From: Loxodes magnus
Taxonomy: Eukaryota > Ciliophora > Karyorelictea > Loxodida > Loxodidae
Direction: 5' to 3'
Length of the DNA: 64,000 nt
Assembly (NCBI GenBank): GCA_946699065.1
Contig: CAMPDV010001974.1
Coordinates: forward strand, 1-64,000
Shown: one piece after another, positions 22,953 through 34,773 of the stretch
Numbering within the stretch: position 1 is the stretch's first letter
Layout: each line of letters opens with the position of its first letter
Notes under the pieces: generated by a model
Databases searched by the model: none
What the model saw: the letters and a program-made list of their open reading frames with translations, nothing else
What the model was told of the DNA's origin: nothing
Translations under genes and position numbers: made by a program

Positions 22953-25199
22953 AGTGTGAGTTAGTATATTGAAAGTAATAATAGAAAATGAGAAAGAGAG
23001 ATGTGATTTGAAAGAAAAGTGAAGTAGAAAAGCAAGTAAAAGAGTGTGAGTTAGGTAATTGAAAGTAATAATAGAAAATGAGAAAGAGAGATGAGATTTC
23101 TAAGAAAAGTGAAGTAGAAAAGCAAGTAAAAGAGTGTGAGTTAGGTAATTGAAAGTAATAATAGAAAATAATAAAGAGAAATCAGATTTCTAATAAAATT
23201 GAAGTAGAAAAGCAAGTAAAAGAGTGTGAGTTAGGTAATTGAAAGTGATAATAGAAAATAATAAAGAGAGATGTGATTTGAAAGAAAAGTGAAGTAGAAA
23301 AGCAGTAAAAGAGTGTAAGTTAGGTAATTGAAAGTAATAATAGAAAATGAGAAAGAGAGATGAGATTTCTAAGAAAAGTGAATTAGAAAAGCAAGTAAAA
23401 GAGTGTGAGTTAGGTAATTGAAAGTAATAATAGAAAATGAGAAAGAGAGATGAGATTTTTAAGAAAAGTGAAGTAGAAAAGCAAGTAAAAGAGTGTGAGT
23501 TAGGTAATTGAAAGTAATAATAGAAAATGAGAAAGAGAGATGAGATTTCTAAGAAAATTGAAGTAGAAAAGCAAGTAAAAGAGTCTGAGTTAGTATATTG
23601 AAAGTGATAATAGAAAATAATAAAGAGAAATCAGATTTCAAAGAAAAGTGAAGTAGAAAAGCAAGTAAAAGAGTGTGAGTTAGGTAATTGAAAGTAATAA
23701 TAGAAAATGAGAAAGAGAGATAAGATTTCTAAGAAAAGTGAATTAGAAAAGCAAGTAAAAGAGTGTGAGTTAGGTAATTGAAAGTAATAATAGAAAATGA
23801 GAAAGAGAGATGAGATTTTTAAGAAAAGTGAAGTATAAAAGCAAGTAAAAGAGTGTGAGTTAGGTAATTGAAAATAATAATAGAAAATGAGAAAGAGAGA
23901 TGTGATTTGAAAGAAAAGTGAATTAGAAAAGCAAGTAAAAGAGTGTGAGTTAGGTAATTGAAAGTAATAATAGAAAATGAGAAAGAGAGATGTGATTTGA
24001 AAGAAAAGTGAAGTAGAAAAGCAAGTAAAAGAGTCTGAGTTAGGTAATTGAAAGTGATAATAGAAAATAATAAAGAGAAATCAGATTTCTAATAAAATTG
24101 AAGTAGAAAAGCAAGTAAAAGAGTGTGAGTTAGGTAATTGAAAGTAATAATAGAAAATGAGAAAGAGAGATGTGATTTGAAAGAAAAGTGAAGTAGAAAA
24201 GCAAGTAAAAGAGTGTGAGTTAGGTAATTGAAAGTAATAATAGAAAATGAGAAAGAGAGATAAGATTTCTAAGAAAAGTGAAGTAGAAAAGCAAGTAAAA
24301 GAGTGTGAGTTAGGTAATTGAAAGTGATAATAGAAAATAATAAAGAGAGATAAGATTTCTAAGAAAAGTGAAGTAGAAAAGCAAGTAAAAGAGTGTGAGT
24401 TAGGTAATTGAAAGTAATAATAGAAAATGAGAAAGAGAGATGTGATTTGAAAGAAAAGTGAAGTAGAAAAGCAGTAAAAGAGTGTAAGTTAGGTAATTGA
24501 AAGTAATAATAGAAAATAATAAAGAGAGATGTGATTTCTAAGAAAAGTGAAGTAGAAAAGCAAGTAAAAGAGTGTGAGTTAGGTAATTGAAAGTAATAAT
24601 AGAAAATGAGAAAGAGAGATAAGATTTCTAAGAAAAGTGAAGTAGAAAAGCAAGTAAAAGAGTGTGAGTTAGTATATTGAAAGTGATAATAGAAAATAAT
24701 AAAGAGAAATCAGATTTCTAAGAAAAGTGAATTAGAAAAGCAAGTAAAAGAGTGTGAGTTAGGTAATTGAAAGTAATAATAGAAAATGAGAAAGAGAGAT
24801 GAGATTTTTAAGAAAAGTGAAGTAGAAAAGCAAGTAAAAGAGTGTGAGTTAGGTAATTGAAAGTAATAATAGAAAATGAGAAAGAGAGATGAGATTTCTA
24901 AGAAAAGTGAAGTAGAAAAGCAAGTAAAAGAGTCTGAGTTAGGTAATTGAAAGTAATAATAGAAAATGAGAAAGAGAGATGAGATTTCTAAGAAAAGTGA
25001 AGTAGAAAAGCAGTAAAAGAGTGTAAGTTAGGTAATTGAAAGTAATAATAGAAAATGAGAAAGAGAGATAAGATTTCTAAGAAAAGTGAAGTAGAAAAGC
25101 AAGTAAAAGAGTGTGAGTTAGGTAATTGAAAGTGATGATAGAAAATGAGAAAGAGAGATTAGATTTGAAAGAAAAGTGAATTAGAAAAGCAAGTAAAAG

Positions 25200-25288
25200 A
25201 GTTGAGTTAGGTAATTGAAAGTAATGATAGAAAATGAGAAAGAGAGATGTGATTTGAAAGAAAAGTGAAGTAGAAAAGCAAGTAAAAG
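25200..25288 (+). repeat. 89-bp B monomer, unique deletion in the start motif
   Basis: Begins agttgagttagg in place of agtgtgagttagg. I found this deletion only once. Confidence 0.85.
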
Positions 25289-27446
25289 AGTGTGAGTTAG
25301 GTAATTGAAAGTGATAATAGAAAATAATAAAGAGAGATGTGATTTGAAAGAAAAGTGAATTAGAAAAGCAAGTAAAAGAGTGTGAGTTAGGTAATTGAAA
25401 GTAATAATAGAAAATGAGAAAGAGAGATGTGATTTGAAAGAAAAGTGAATTAGAAAAGCAAGTAAAAGAGTGTGAGTTAGGTAATTGAAAGTAATAATAG
25501 AAAATGAGAAAGAGAGATGTGATTTGAAAGAAAAGTGAAGTAGAAAAGCAAGTAAAAGAGTCTGAGTTAGGTAATTGAAAGTGATAATAGAAAATAATAA
25601 AGAGAAATCAGATTTCTAATAAAATTGAAGTAGAAAAGCAAGTAAAAGAGTGTGAGTTAGGTAATTGAAAGTAATAATAGAAAATGAGAAAGAGAGATGT
25701 GATTTGAAAGAAAAGTGAAGTAGAAAAGCAAGTAAAAGAGTGTGAGTTAGGTAATTGAAAGTAATAATAGAAAATGAGAAAGAGAGATAAGATTTCTAAG
25801 AAAAGTGAAGTAGAAAAGCAAGTAAAAGAGTGTGAGTTAGGTAATTGAAAGTGATAATAGAAAATAATAAAGAGAAATCAGATTTCTAATAAAATTGAAG
25901 TAGAAAAGCAAGTAAAAGAGTGTGAGTTAGGTAATTGAAAGTAATAATAGAAAATGAGAAAGAGAGATGTGATTTGAAAGAAAAGTGAAGTAGAAAAGCA
26001 GTAAAAGAGTGTAAGTTAGGTAATTGAAAGTAATAATAGAAAATAATAAAGAGAGATGTGATTTGAAAGAAAAGTGAAGTAGAAAAGCAAGTAAAAGAGT
26101 GTGAGTTAGGTAATTGAAAGTAATAATAGAAAATGAGAAAGAGAGATGAGATTTCTAAGAAAAGTGAAGTAGAAAAGCAAGTAAAAGAGTGTGAGTTAGT
26201 ATATTGAAAGTGATAATAGAAAATAATAAAGAGAAATCAGATTTCAAAGAAAAGTGAATTAGAAAAGCAAGTAAAAGAGTGTGAGTTAGGTAATTGAAAG
26301 TAATAATAGAAAATGAGAAAGAGAGATGAGATTTTTAAGAAAAGTGAAGTAGAAAAGCAAGTAAAAGAGTGTGAGTTAGGTAATTGAAAGTAATAATAGA
26401 AAATGAGAAAGAGAGATGAGATTTCTAAGAAAAGTGAAGTAGAAAAGCAAGTAAAAGAGTCTGAGTTAGGTAATTGAAAGTAATAATAGAAAATGAGAAA
26501 GAGAGATGAGATTTCTAAGAAAAGTGAAGTAGAAAAGCAGTAAAAGAGTGTGAGTTAGGTAATTGAAAGTAATAATAGAAAATGAGAAAGAGAGATAAGA
26601 TTTCTAAGAAAAGTGAAGTAGAAAAGCAAGTAAAAGAGTGTGAGTTAGGTAATTGAAAGTGATGATAGAAAATGAGAAAGAGAGATGAGATTTGAAAGAA
26701 AAGTGAATTAGAAAAGCAAGTAAAAGAGTGTGAGTTAGGTAATTGAAAGTAATGATAGAAAATGAGAAAGAGAGATAAGATTTCTAAGAAAAGTGAAGTA
26801 GAAAAGCAAGTAAAAGAGTGTGAGTTAGGTAATTGAAAGTAATAATAGAAAATAATAAAGAGAAATCAGATTTCTAATAAAATTGAAGTAGAAAAGCAAG
26901 TAAAAGAGTGTGAGTTAGGTAATTGAAAGTAATAATAGAAAATGAGAAAGAGAGATGTGATTTGAAAGAAAAGTGAAGTAGAAAAGCAAGTAAAAGAGTG
27001 TGAGTTAGGAAATTGAAAGTGATAATAGAAAATAATAAAGAGAAATCAGATTTCTAAGAAAAGTGAAGTAGAAAAGCAAGTAAAAGAGTGTGAGTTAGTA
27101 TATTGAAAGTAAGAATAGAAAATGAGAAAGAGAGATAAGATTTCTAAGAAAAGTGAAGTAGAAAAGCAAGTAAAAGAGTCTGAGTTAGGTAATTGAAAGT
27201 GATAATAGAAAATAATAAAGAGAAATCAGATTTCTAAGAAAAGTGAAGTAGAAAAGCAAGTAAAAGAGTGTGAGTTAGGTAATTGAAAGTAATAATAGAA
27301 AATGAGAAAGAGAGATGTGATTTGAAAGAAAAGTGAAGTAGAAAAGCAAGTAAAAGAGTGTGAGTTAGGTAATTGAAAGTAATAATAGAAAATGAGAAAG
27401 AGAGATAAGATTTCTAAGAAAATTGAAGTAGAAAAGCAAGTAAAAG

Positions 27447-27525
27447 AGTGTGAAGATCATAATTGAAAGTATCTAGAAGTTAAATAAAATTTCTAAAAAA
27501 AGTGAAGTAGAAAAGCAAGTAAAAG
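27447..27525 (+). repeat. Single A monomer within B
   Basis: 79-bp A with unusual aaaatttctaaaaaaag in place of agatttctaagaaaag. The same variant recurs 2496 bases later. Confidence 0.93.
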
Positions 27526-27975
27526 AGTGTGAGTTAGGTAATTGAAAGTAATAATAGAAAATGAGAAAGAGAGATGTGATTTGAAAGAAAAGTGAAGTAG
27601 AAAAGCAAGTAAAAGAGTCTGAGTTAGGTAATTGAAAGTAATAATAGAAAATGAGAAAGAGAGATGTGATTTGAAAGAAAAGTGAAGTAGAAAAGCAAGT
27701 AAAAGAGTCTGAGTTAGGTAATTGAAAGTGATAATAGAAAATAATAAAGAGAAATCAGATTTCTAAGAAAAGTGAAGTAGAAAAGCAAGTAAAAGAGTGT
27801 GAGTTAGGTAATTGAAAGTAATAATAGAAAATGAGAAAGAGAGATGTGATTTGAAAGAAAAGTGAAGTAGAAAAGCAAGTAAAAGAGTGTGAGTTAGGTA
27901 ATTGAAAGTAATAATAGAAAATGAGAAAGAGAGATAAGATTTCTAAGAAAATTGAAGTAGAAAAGCAAGTAAAAG

Positions 27976-28054
27976 AGTGTGAAAATCATAATTGAAAGTA
28001 TCTAGAAGTTAAATAAGATTTCTAAGAAAAGTGAAGTAGAAAAGCAAGTAAAAG
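27976..28054 (+). repeat. Single A monomer within B
   Basis: 79-bp A with the gaaaatcat head, linking it to the A monomers next to C-a tails in the left array. Confidence 0.93.
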
Positions 28055-29942
28055 AGTGTGAGTTAGGTAATTGAAAGTAATAATAGAAAATGAGAAAGAG
28101 AGATGTGATTTGAAAGAAAAGTGAAGTAGAAAAGCAAGTAAAAGAGTCTGAGTTAGGTAATTGAAAGTAATAATAGAAAATGAGAAAGAGAGATGTGATT
28201 TGAAAGAAAAGTGAAGTAGAAAAGCAAGTAAAAGAGTGTGAGTTAGGTAATTGAAAGTAATAATAGAAAATGAGAAAGAGAGATAAGATTTCTAAGAAAA
28301 GTGAAGTAGAAAAGCAAGTAAAAGAGTGTGAGTTAGGTAATTGAAAGTGATAATAGAAAATAATAAAGAGAAATCAGATTTCTAATAAAATTGAAGTAGA
28401 AAAGCAAGTAAAAGAGTGTGAGTTAGGTAATTGAAAGTAATAATAGAAAATGAGAAAGAGAGATGTGATTTGAAAGAAAAGTGAAGTAGAAAAGCAGTAA
28501 AAGAGTGTAAGTTAGGTAATTGAAAGTAATAATAGAAAATAATAAAGAGAGATGTGATTTGAAAGAAAAGTGAAGTAGAAAAGCAAGTAAAAGAGTGTGA
28601 GTTAGGTAATTGAAAGTAATAATAGAAAATGAGAAAGAGAGATGAGATTTCTAAGAAAAGTGAAGTAGAAAAGCAAGTAAAAGAGTGTGAGTTAGTATAT
28701 TGAAAGTGATAATAGAAAATAATAAAGAGAAATCAGATTTCAAAGAAAAGTGAATTAGAAAAGCAAGTAAAAGAGTGTGAGTTAGGTAATTGAAAGTAAT
28801 AATAGAAAATGAGAAAGAGAGATGAGATTTTTAAGAAAAGTGAAGTAGAAAAGCAAGTAAAAGAGTGTGAGTTAGGTAATTGAAAGTAATAATAGAAAAT
28901 GAGAAAGAGAGATGAGATTTCTAAGAAAAGTGAAGTAGAAAAGCAAGTAAAAGAGTCTGAGTTAGGTAATTGAAAGTAATAATAGAAAATGAGAAAGAGA
29001 GATGAGATTTCTAAGAAAAGTGAAGTAGAAAAGCAGTAAAAGAGTGTGAGTTAGGTAATTGAAAGTAATAATAGAAAATGAGAAAGAGAGATAAGATTTC
29101 TAAGAAAAGTGAAGTAGAAAAGCAAGTAAAAGAGTGTGAGTTAGGTAATTGAAAGTGATGATAGAAAATGAGAAAGAGAGATGAGATTTGAAAGAAAAGT
29201 GAATTAGAAAAGCAAGTAAAAGAGTGTGAGTTAGGTAATTGAAAGTAATGATAGAAAATGAGAAAGAGAGATAAGATTTCTAAGAAAAGTGAAGTAGAAA
29301 AGCAAGTAAAAGAGTGTGAGTTAGGTAATTGAAAGTAATAATAGAAAATAATAAAGAGAAATCAGATTTCTAATAAAATTGAAGTATAAAAGCAAGTAAA
29401 AGAGTGTGAGTTAGGTAATTGAAAGTAATAATAGAAAATGAGAAAGAGAGATGTGATTTGAAAGAAAAGTGAAGTAGAAAAGCAAGTAAAAGAGTGTGAG
29501 TTAGGAAATTGAAAGTGATAATAGAAAATAATAAAGAGAAATCAGATTTCTAAGAAAAGTGAAGTAGAAAAGCAAGTAAAAGAGTGTGAGTTAGTATATT
29601 GAAAGTAAGAATAGAAAATGAGAAAGAGAGATAAGATTTCTAAGAAAAGTGAAGTAGAAAAGCAAGTAAAAGAGTCTGAGTTAGGTAATTGAAAGTGATA
29701 ATAGAAAATAATAAAGAGAAATCAGATTTCTAAGAAAAGTGAAGTAGAAAAGCAAGTAAAAGAGTGTGAGTTAGGTAATTGAAAGTAATAATAGAAAATG
29801 AGAAAGAGAGATGTGATTTGAAAGAAAAGTGAAGTAGAAAAGCAAGTAAAAGAGTGTGAGTTAGGTAATTGAAAGTAATAATAGAAAATGAGAAAGAGAG
29901 ATAAGATTTCTAAGAAAATTGAAGTAGAAAAGCAAGTAAAAG

Positions 29943-30021
29943 AGTGTGAAGATCATAATTGAAAGTATCTAGAAGTTAAATAAAATTTCTAAAAAAAGTG
30001 AAGTAGAAAAGCAAGTAAAAG
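29943..30021 (+). repeat. Single A monomer within B
   Basis: Counterpart of 27447, with the same aaaatttctaaaaaaag variant. Confidence 0.93.
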
Positions 30022-30471
30022 AGTGTGAGTTAGGTAATTGAAAGTAATAATAGAAAATGAGAAAGAGAGATGTGATTTGAAAGAAAAGTGAAGTAGAAAA
30101 GCAAGTAAAAGAGTCTGAGTTAGGTAATTGAAAGTAATAATAGAAAATGAGAAAGAGAGATGTGATTTGAAAGAAAAGTGAAGTAGAAAAGCAAGTAAAA
30201 GAGTCTGAGTTAGGTAATTGAAAGTGATAATAGAAAATAATAAAGAGAAATCAGATTTCTAAGAAAAGTGAAGTAGAAAAGCAAGTAAAAGAGTGTGAGT
30301 TAGGTAATTGAAAGTAATAATAGAAAATGAGAAAGAGAGATGTGATTTGAAAGAAAAGTGAAGTAGAAAAGCAAGTAAAAGAGTGTGAGTTAGGTAATTG
30401 AAAGTAATAATAGAAAATGAGAAAGAGAGATAAGATTTCTAAGAAAATTGACGTAGAAAAGCAAGTAAAAG

Positions 30472-30550
30472 AGTGTGAAAATCATAATTGAAAGCATCTA
30501 GAAGTTAAATAAGATTTCTAAGAAAAGTGAAGTAGAAAAGCAAGTAAAAG
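30472..30550 (+). repeat. Last A monomer of the window
   Basis: Counterpart of 27976 (gaaaatcat head) with a private gaaagcatct. No A monomer follows in the remaining 33.4 kb. Confidence 0.93.
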
Positions 30551-30910
30551 AGTGTGAGTTAGGTAATTGAAAGTAATAATAGAAAATGAGAAAGAGAGAT
30601 GTGATTTGAAAGAAAAGTGAAGTAGAAAAGCAAGTAAAAGAGTCTGAGTTAGGTAATTGAAAGTAATAATAGAAAATGAGAAAGAGAGATAAGATTTCTA
30701 AGAAAAGTGAAGTAGAAAAGCAAGTAAAAGAGTCTGAGTTAGGTAATTGAAAGTGATGATAGAAAATGAGAAAGAGAGATAAGATTTCTAAGAAAAGTGA
30801 ATTAGAAAAGCAAGTAAAAGAGTGTGAGTTAGTATATTGAAAGTGATAATAGAAAATAATAAAGAGAAATCAGATTTCAAAGAAAAGTGAAGTAGAAAAG
30901 CAAGTAAAAG

Positions 30911-31269
30911 AGTGTGAGTTAGGTAATTGAAAGTAATAATAGAAAATGAGAAAGAGAGATGTGATTTGAAAGAAAAGTGAAGTAGAAAAGCAAGTAAAAG
31001 AGTGTGAGTTAGGTAATTGAAAGTAATAATAGAAAATGAGAAAGAGAGATGTGATTTGAAAGAAAAGTGAAGTAGAAAAGCAAGTAAAAGAGTGTGAGTT
31101 AGGTAATTGAAAGTAATAATAGAAAATGAGAAAGAGAGATAAGATTTCTAAGAAAAGTGAAGTAGAAAAGCAAGTAAAAGAGTGTGAGTTAGGTAATTGA
31201 AAGTGATAATAGAAAATAATAAAGAGAAATCAGATTTCTAATAAAATTGAAGTAGAAAAGAAGTAAAAG
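30911..31269 (+). repeat. 359-bp four-monomer tandem duplication, copy 1
   Basis: Order B3, B3, B1, B2, the last 89 bp long with aaaagaagtaaaag. Confidence 0.85.
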
Positions 31270-31628
31270 AGTGTGAGTTAGGTAATTGAAAGTAATAATA
31301 GAAAATGAGAAAGAGAGATGTGATTTGAAAGAAAAGTGAAGTAGAAAAGCAAGTAAAAGAGTGTGAGTTAGGTAATTGAAAGTAATAATAGAAAATGAGA
31401 AAGAGAGATGTGATTTGAAAGAAAAGTGAAGTAGAAAAGCAAGTAAAAGAGTGTGAGTTAGGTAATTGAAAGTAATAATAGAAAATGAGAAAGAGAGATA
31501 AGATTTCTAAGAAAAGTGAAGTAGAAAAGCAAGTAAAAGAGTGTGAGTTAGGTAATTGAAAGTGATAATAGAAAATAATAAAGAGAAATCAGATTTCTAA
31601 TAAAATTGAAGTAGAAAAGAAGTAAAAG
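31270..31628 (+). repeat. 359-bp four-monomer tandem duplication, copy 2
   Basis: Same order and the same rare missing C in its last monomer (31540-31628), which marks it as a recent copy of the previous unit. Confidence 0.85.
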
Positions 31629-33876
31629 AGTGTGAGTTAGGTAATTGAAAGTAATAATAGAAAATGAGAAAGAGAGATGTGATTTGAAAGAAAAGTGAAG
31701 TAGAAAAGCAAGTAAAAGAGTGTGAGTTAGGTAATTGAAAGTAATAATAGAAAATGAGAAAGAGAGATGAGATTTCTAAGAAAAGTGAAGTAGAAAAGCA
31801 AGTAAAAGAGTGTGAGTTAGTATATTGAAAGTGATAATAGAAAATAATAAAGAGAAATCAGATTTCTAAGAAAAGTGAATTAGAAAAGCAAGTAAAAGAG
31901 TGTGAGTTAGGTAATTGAAAGTAATAATAGAAAATGAGAAAGAGAGATGAGATTTGAAAGAAAAGTGAAGTAGAAAAGCAGTAAACGAGTGTAAGTTAGG
32001 TAATTGAAAGTAATAATAGAAAATGAGAAAGAGAGATGAGATTTCTAAGAAAAGTGAAGTAGAAAAGCAAGTAAAAGAGTCTGAGTTAGGTAATTGAAAG
32101 TAATAATAGAAAATGAGAAAGAGAGATGAGATTTCTAAGAAAAGTGAAGTAGAAAAGCAGTAAAAGAGTGTGAGTTAGGTAATTGAAAGTAATAATAGAA
32201 AATGAGAAAGAGAGATAAGATTTCTAAGAAAAGTGAAGTAGAAAAGCAAGTAAAAGAGTGTGAGTTAGGTAATTGAAAGTGATGATAGAAAATGAGAAAG
32301 AGAGATGAGATTTGAAAGAAAAGTGAATTAGAAAAGCAAGTAAAAGAGTGTGAGTTAGGTAATTGAAAGTGATGATAGAAAATGAGAAAGAGAGATAAGA
32401 TTTCTAAGAAAAGTGAAGTAGAAAAGCAAGTAAAAGAGTGTGAGTTAGGTAATTGAAAGTGATGATAGAAAATGAGAAAGAGAGATGAGATTTCTAAGAA
32501 AAGTGAAGTAGAAAAGCAAGTAAAAGAGTGTGAGTTAGGTAATTGAAAGTAATGATAGAAAATGAGAAAGAGAGATAAGATTTCTAAGAAAAGTGAATTA
32601 GAAAAGCAAGTAAAAGAGTGTGAGTTAGGTAATTGAAAGTAACAATAGAAAATGAGAAAGAGAGATAAGATTTCTAAGAAAAGTGAAGTAGAAAAGCAAG
32701 TAAAAGAGTGTGAGTTAGGTAATTGAAAGTGATAATAGAAAATGAGAAAGAGAGATGAGATTTCTAAGAAAAGTGAAGTAGAAAAGCAAGTAAAAGAGTG
32801 TGAGATAGTATATTGAAAGTGATAATAGAAAATAATAAAGAGAAATCAGATTTCTAAGAAAAGTGAAGTAGAAAAGCAAGTAATAGAGTGTGAGTTAGGT
32901 AATTGAAAGTAATAATAGAAAATGAGAAAGAGAGATGTGATTTGAAAGAAAAGTGAAGTCGAAAAGCAAGTAAAAGAGTGTGAGTTAGTATATTGAAAGT
33001 GATAATAGAAAATAATAAAGAGAAATCAGATTTCTAAGAAAAGTGAAGTAGAAAAGCAAGTAAAAGAGTGTGAGATAGTATATTGAAAGTGATAATAGAA
33101 AATAATAAAGAGAAATCAGATTTCTAAGAAAAGTGAAGTAGAAAAGCAAGTAATAGAGTGTGAGTTAGGTAATTGAAAGTAATAATAGAAAATGAGAAAG
33201 AGAGATAAGATTTCTAAGAAAAGTGAAGTAGAAAAGCAAGTAAAAGAGTCTGAGTTAGGTAATTGAAAGTGATAATAGAAAATAATAAAGAGAAATCAGA
33301 TTTCTAAGAAAAGTGAAGTCGAAAAGCAAGTAAAAGAGTGTGAGTTAGGTAATTGAAAGTGATGATAGAAAATGAGAAAGAGAGATGAGATTTGAAAGAA
33401 AAGTGAAGTAGAAAAGCAAGTAAAAGAGTGTGAGTTAGGTAATTGAAAGTAATAATAGAAAATGAGAAAGAGAGATGAGATTTCTAAGAAAAGTGAAGTA
33501 GAAAAGCAAGTAAAAGAGTGTGAGTTAGGTAATTGAAAGTGATAATAGAAAATGAGTAAGAGAGATGAGATTTGAAAGAAAAGTGAAGTAGAAAAGCAAG
33601 TAAAAGAGTGTGAGTTAGGTAATTGAAAGTAATAATAGAAAATGAGAAAGAGAGATAAGATTTCTAAGAAAAGTGAAGTAGAAAAGCAAGTAAAAGAGTG
33701 TGAGTTAGGTAATTGAAAGTGATGATAGAAAATGAGAAAGAGAGATGAGATTTCTAAGAAAAGTGAAGTAGAAAAGCAAGTAAAAGAGTGTGAGTTAGGT
33801 AATTGAAAGTGATAATAGAAAATAATAAAGAGAGATGAGATTTTTAAGAAAAGTGAAGTAGAAAAGCAAGTAAAAG

Positions 33877-33965
33877 AGTGTGAGTTAGGTAATTGAAAGT
33901 GATAATAGAAAAAATAAAGAGAAATCAGATTTCTAAGAAAAGTGAAATCGAAAAGCAAGTAAAAG
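33877..33965 (+). repeat. 89-bp B2 monomer with one T missing
   Basis: Reads agaaaaaataaag in place of agaaaataataaag. It is the first of eleven such monomers. A minus-strand open frame of 220 codons starts at a TTG ending at 33958. Confidence 0.9.
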
Positions 33966-34684
33966 AGTGTGAGTTAGGTAATTGAAAGTGATGATAGAAA
34001 ATGAGAAAGAGAGATAAGATTTCTAAGAAAAGTGAAGTAGAAAAGCAAGTAATAGAGTGTGAGTTAGTATATTGAAAGTGATAATAGAAAATAATAAAGA
34101 GAAATCAGATTTCTAAGAAAAGTGAATTAGAAAAGCAAGTAAAAGAGTGTGAGTTAGGTAATTGAAAGTAATAATAGAAAATGAGAAAGAGAGATGAGAT
34201 TTTTAAGAAAAGTGAAGTAGAAAAGCAAGTAAAAGAGTGTGAGTTAGGTAATTGAAAGTAATAATAGAAAATGAGAAAGAGAGATGAGATTTCTAAGAAA
34301 AGTGAAGTAGAAAAGCAAGTAAAAGAGTGTGAGTTAGGTAATTGAAAGTGATAATAGAAAATGAGTAAGAGAGATGAGATTTCTAAGAAAAGTGAAGTAG
34401 AAAAGCAGTAAAAGAGTGTGAGTTAGGTAATTGAAAGTAATAATAGAAAATGAGAAAGAGAGATAAGATTTCTAAGAAAAGTGAAGTAGAAAAGCAAGTA
34501 AAAGAGTGTGAGTTAGGTAATTGAAAGTAATGATAGAAAATGAGAAAGAGAAATCAGATTTCTAAGAAAAGTGAAGTAGAAAAGAAAGTAAAAGAGTGTG
34601 AGTTAGGTAATTGAAAGTGATGATAGAAAATGAGAAAGAGAGATAAGATTTTTAAGAAAAGTGAAGTAGAAAAGCAAGTAATAG

Positions 34685-34773
34685 AGTGTGAGTTAGTATA
34701 TTGAAAGTGATAATAGAAAAAATAAAGAGAAATCAGATTTCTAAGAAAAGTGAAGTCGAAAAGCAAGTAAAAG
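34685..34773 (+). repeat. 89-bp B2 monomer with one T missing
   Basis: Same deletion, with gtaatagagtg upstream and agtcgaaaag in the tail. The linked minus-strand frame is 70 codons. Confidence 0.9.

Larger units (their letters stand above)
25739..28234 (+). repeat. 2496-bp higher-order repeat, copy 1 (26 B + 2 A)
   Basis: A 28-monomer unit: 26 x 90 + 2 x 79 - 2 = 2496. The two 89-bp monomers carry gcagt at 25998 and 26537. Other markers are agtgtaagttagg at 26008, taagaatag near 27113, and A monomers at 27447 and 27976. Confidence 0.88.
12241..30550 (+). repeat. 90-bp satellite array, family B, with interspersed A monomers
   Basis: Monomers of 90 bp: agtgtgagttagg, taattgaaagt, a 27-base middle and the same 39-base tail as family A. 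Main subtypes are B1 (gagagataag, tttctaag), B2 (ataataaagagaaatcag, often with ctaataaaattg) and B3 (gagagatgtgatttgaaag). Further variants are agtctgag, tatattg for taattg, and gatgatag. Twenty A monomers sit at 14 sites, always in register. Some monomers are 89 bp through one missing base, mostly gcagtaaaag for gcaagtaaaag. I see no unique DNA in the stretch. Confidence 0.97.
28235..30730 (+). repeat. 2496-bp higher-order repeat, copy 2 (26 B + 2 A)
   Basis: Repeats copy 1 with every marker displaced by 2496: gcagt at 28494 and 29033, A monomers at 29943 and 30472. The last monomer (30641-30730) differs, being B1 where copy 1 has B3. Private changes include gacgtag near 30452 and gaaagcatct in the last A. 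Confidence 0.88.

Noticed and set aside
33296..33958. Minus-strand open frame of 220 codons with a 30-residue F/S/L-rich repeat, and ten similar ones (34554-34766, 37971-38363, 38959-39171, 39588-39890, 40854-41237, 43094-43846, 44892-45104, 51819-52121, 52906-53199, 62338-62730)
   Set aside because: Each starts at TTG inside a one-T-deletion monomer and ends at the TGA of a B2 monomer. The B monomers contain no CAT on the + strand, so I find no minus-strand ATG in the B-only region. The product is low-complexity satellite translation with no domain or promoter, and neighbouring monomers differ by synonymous and non-synonymous changes alike.
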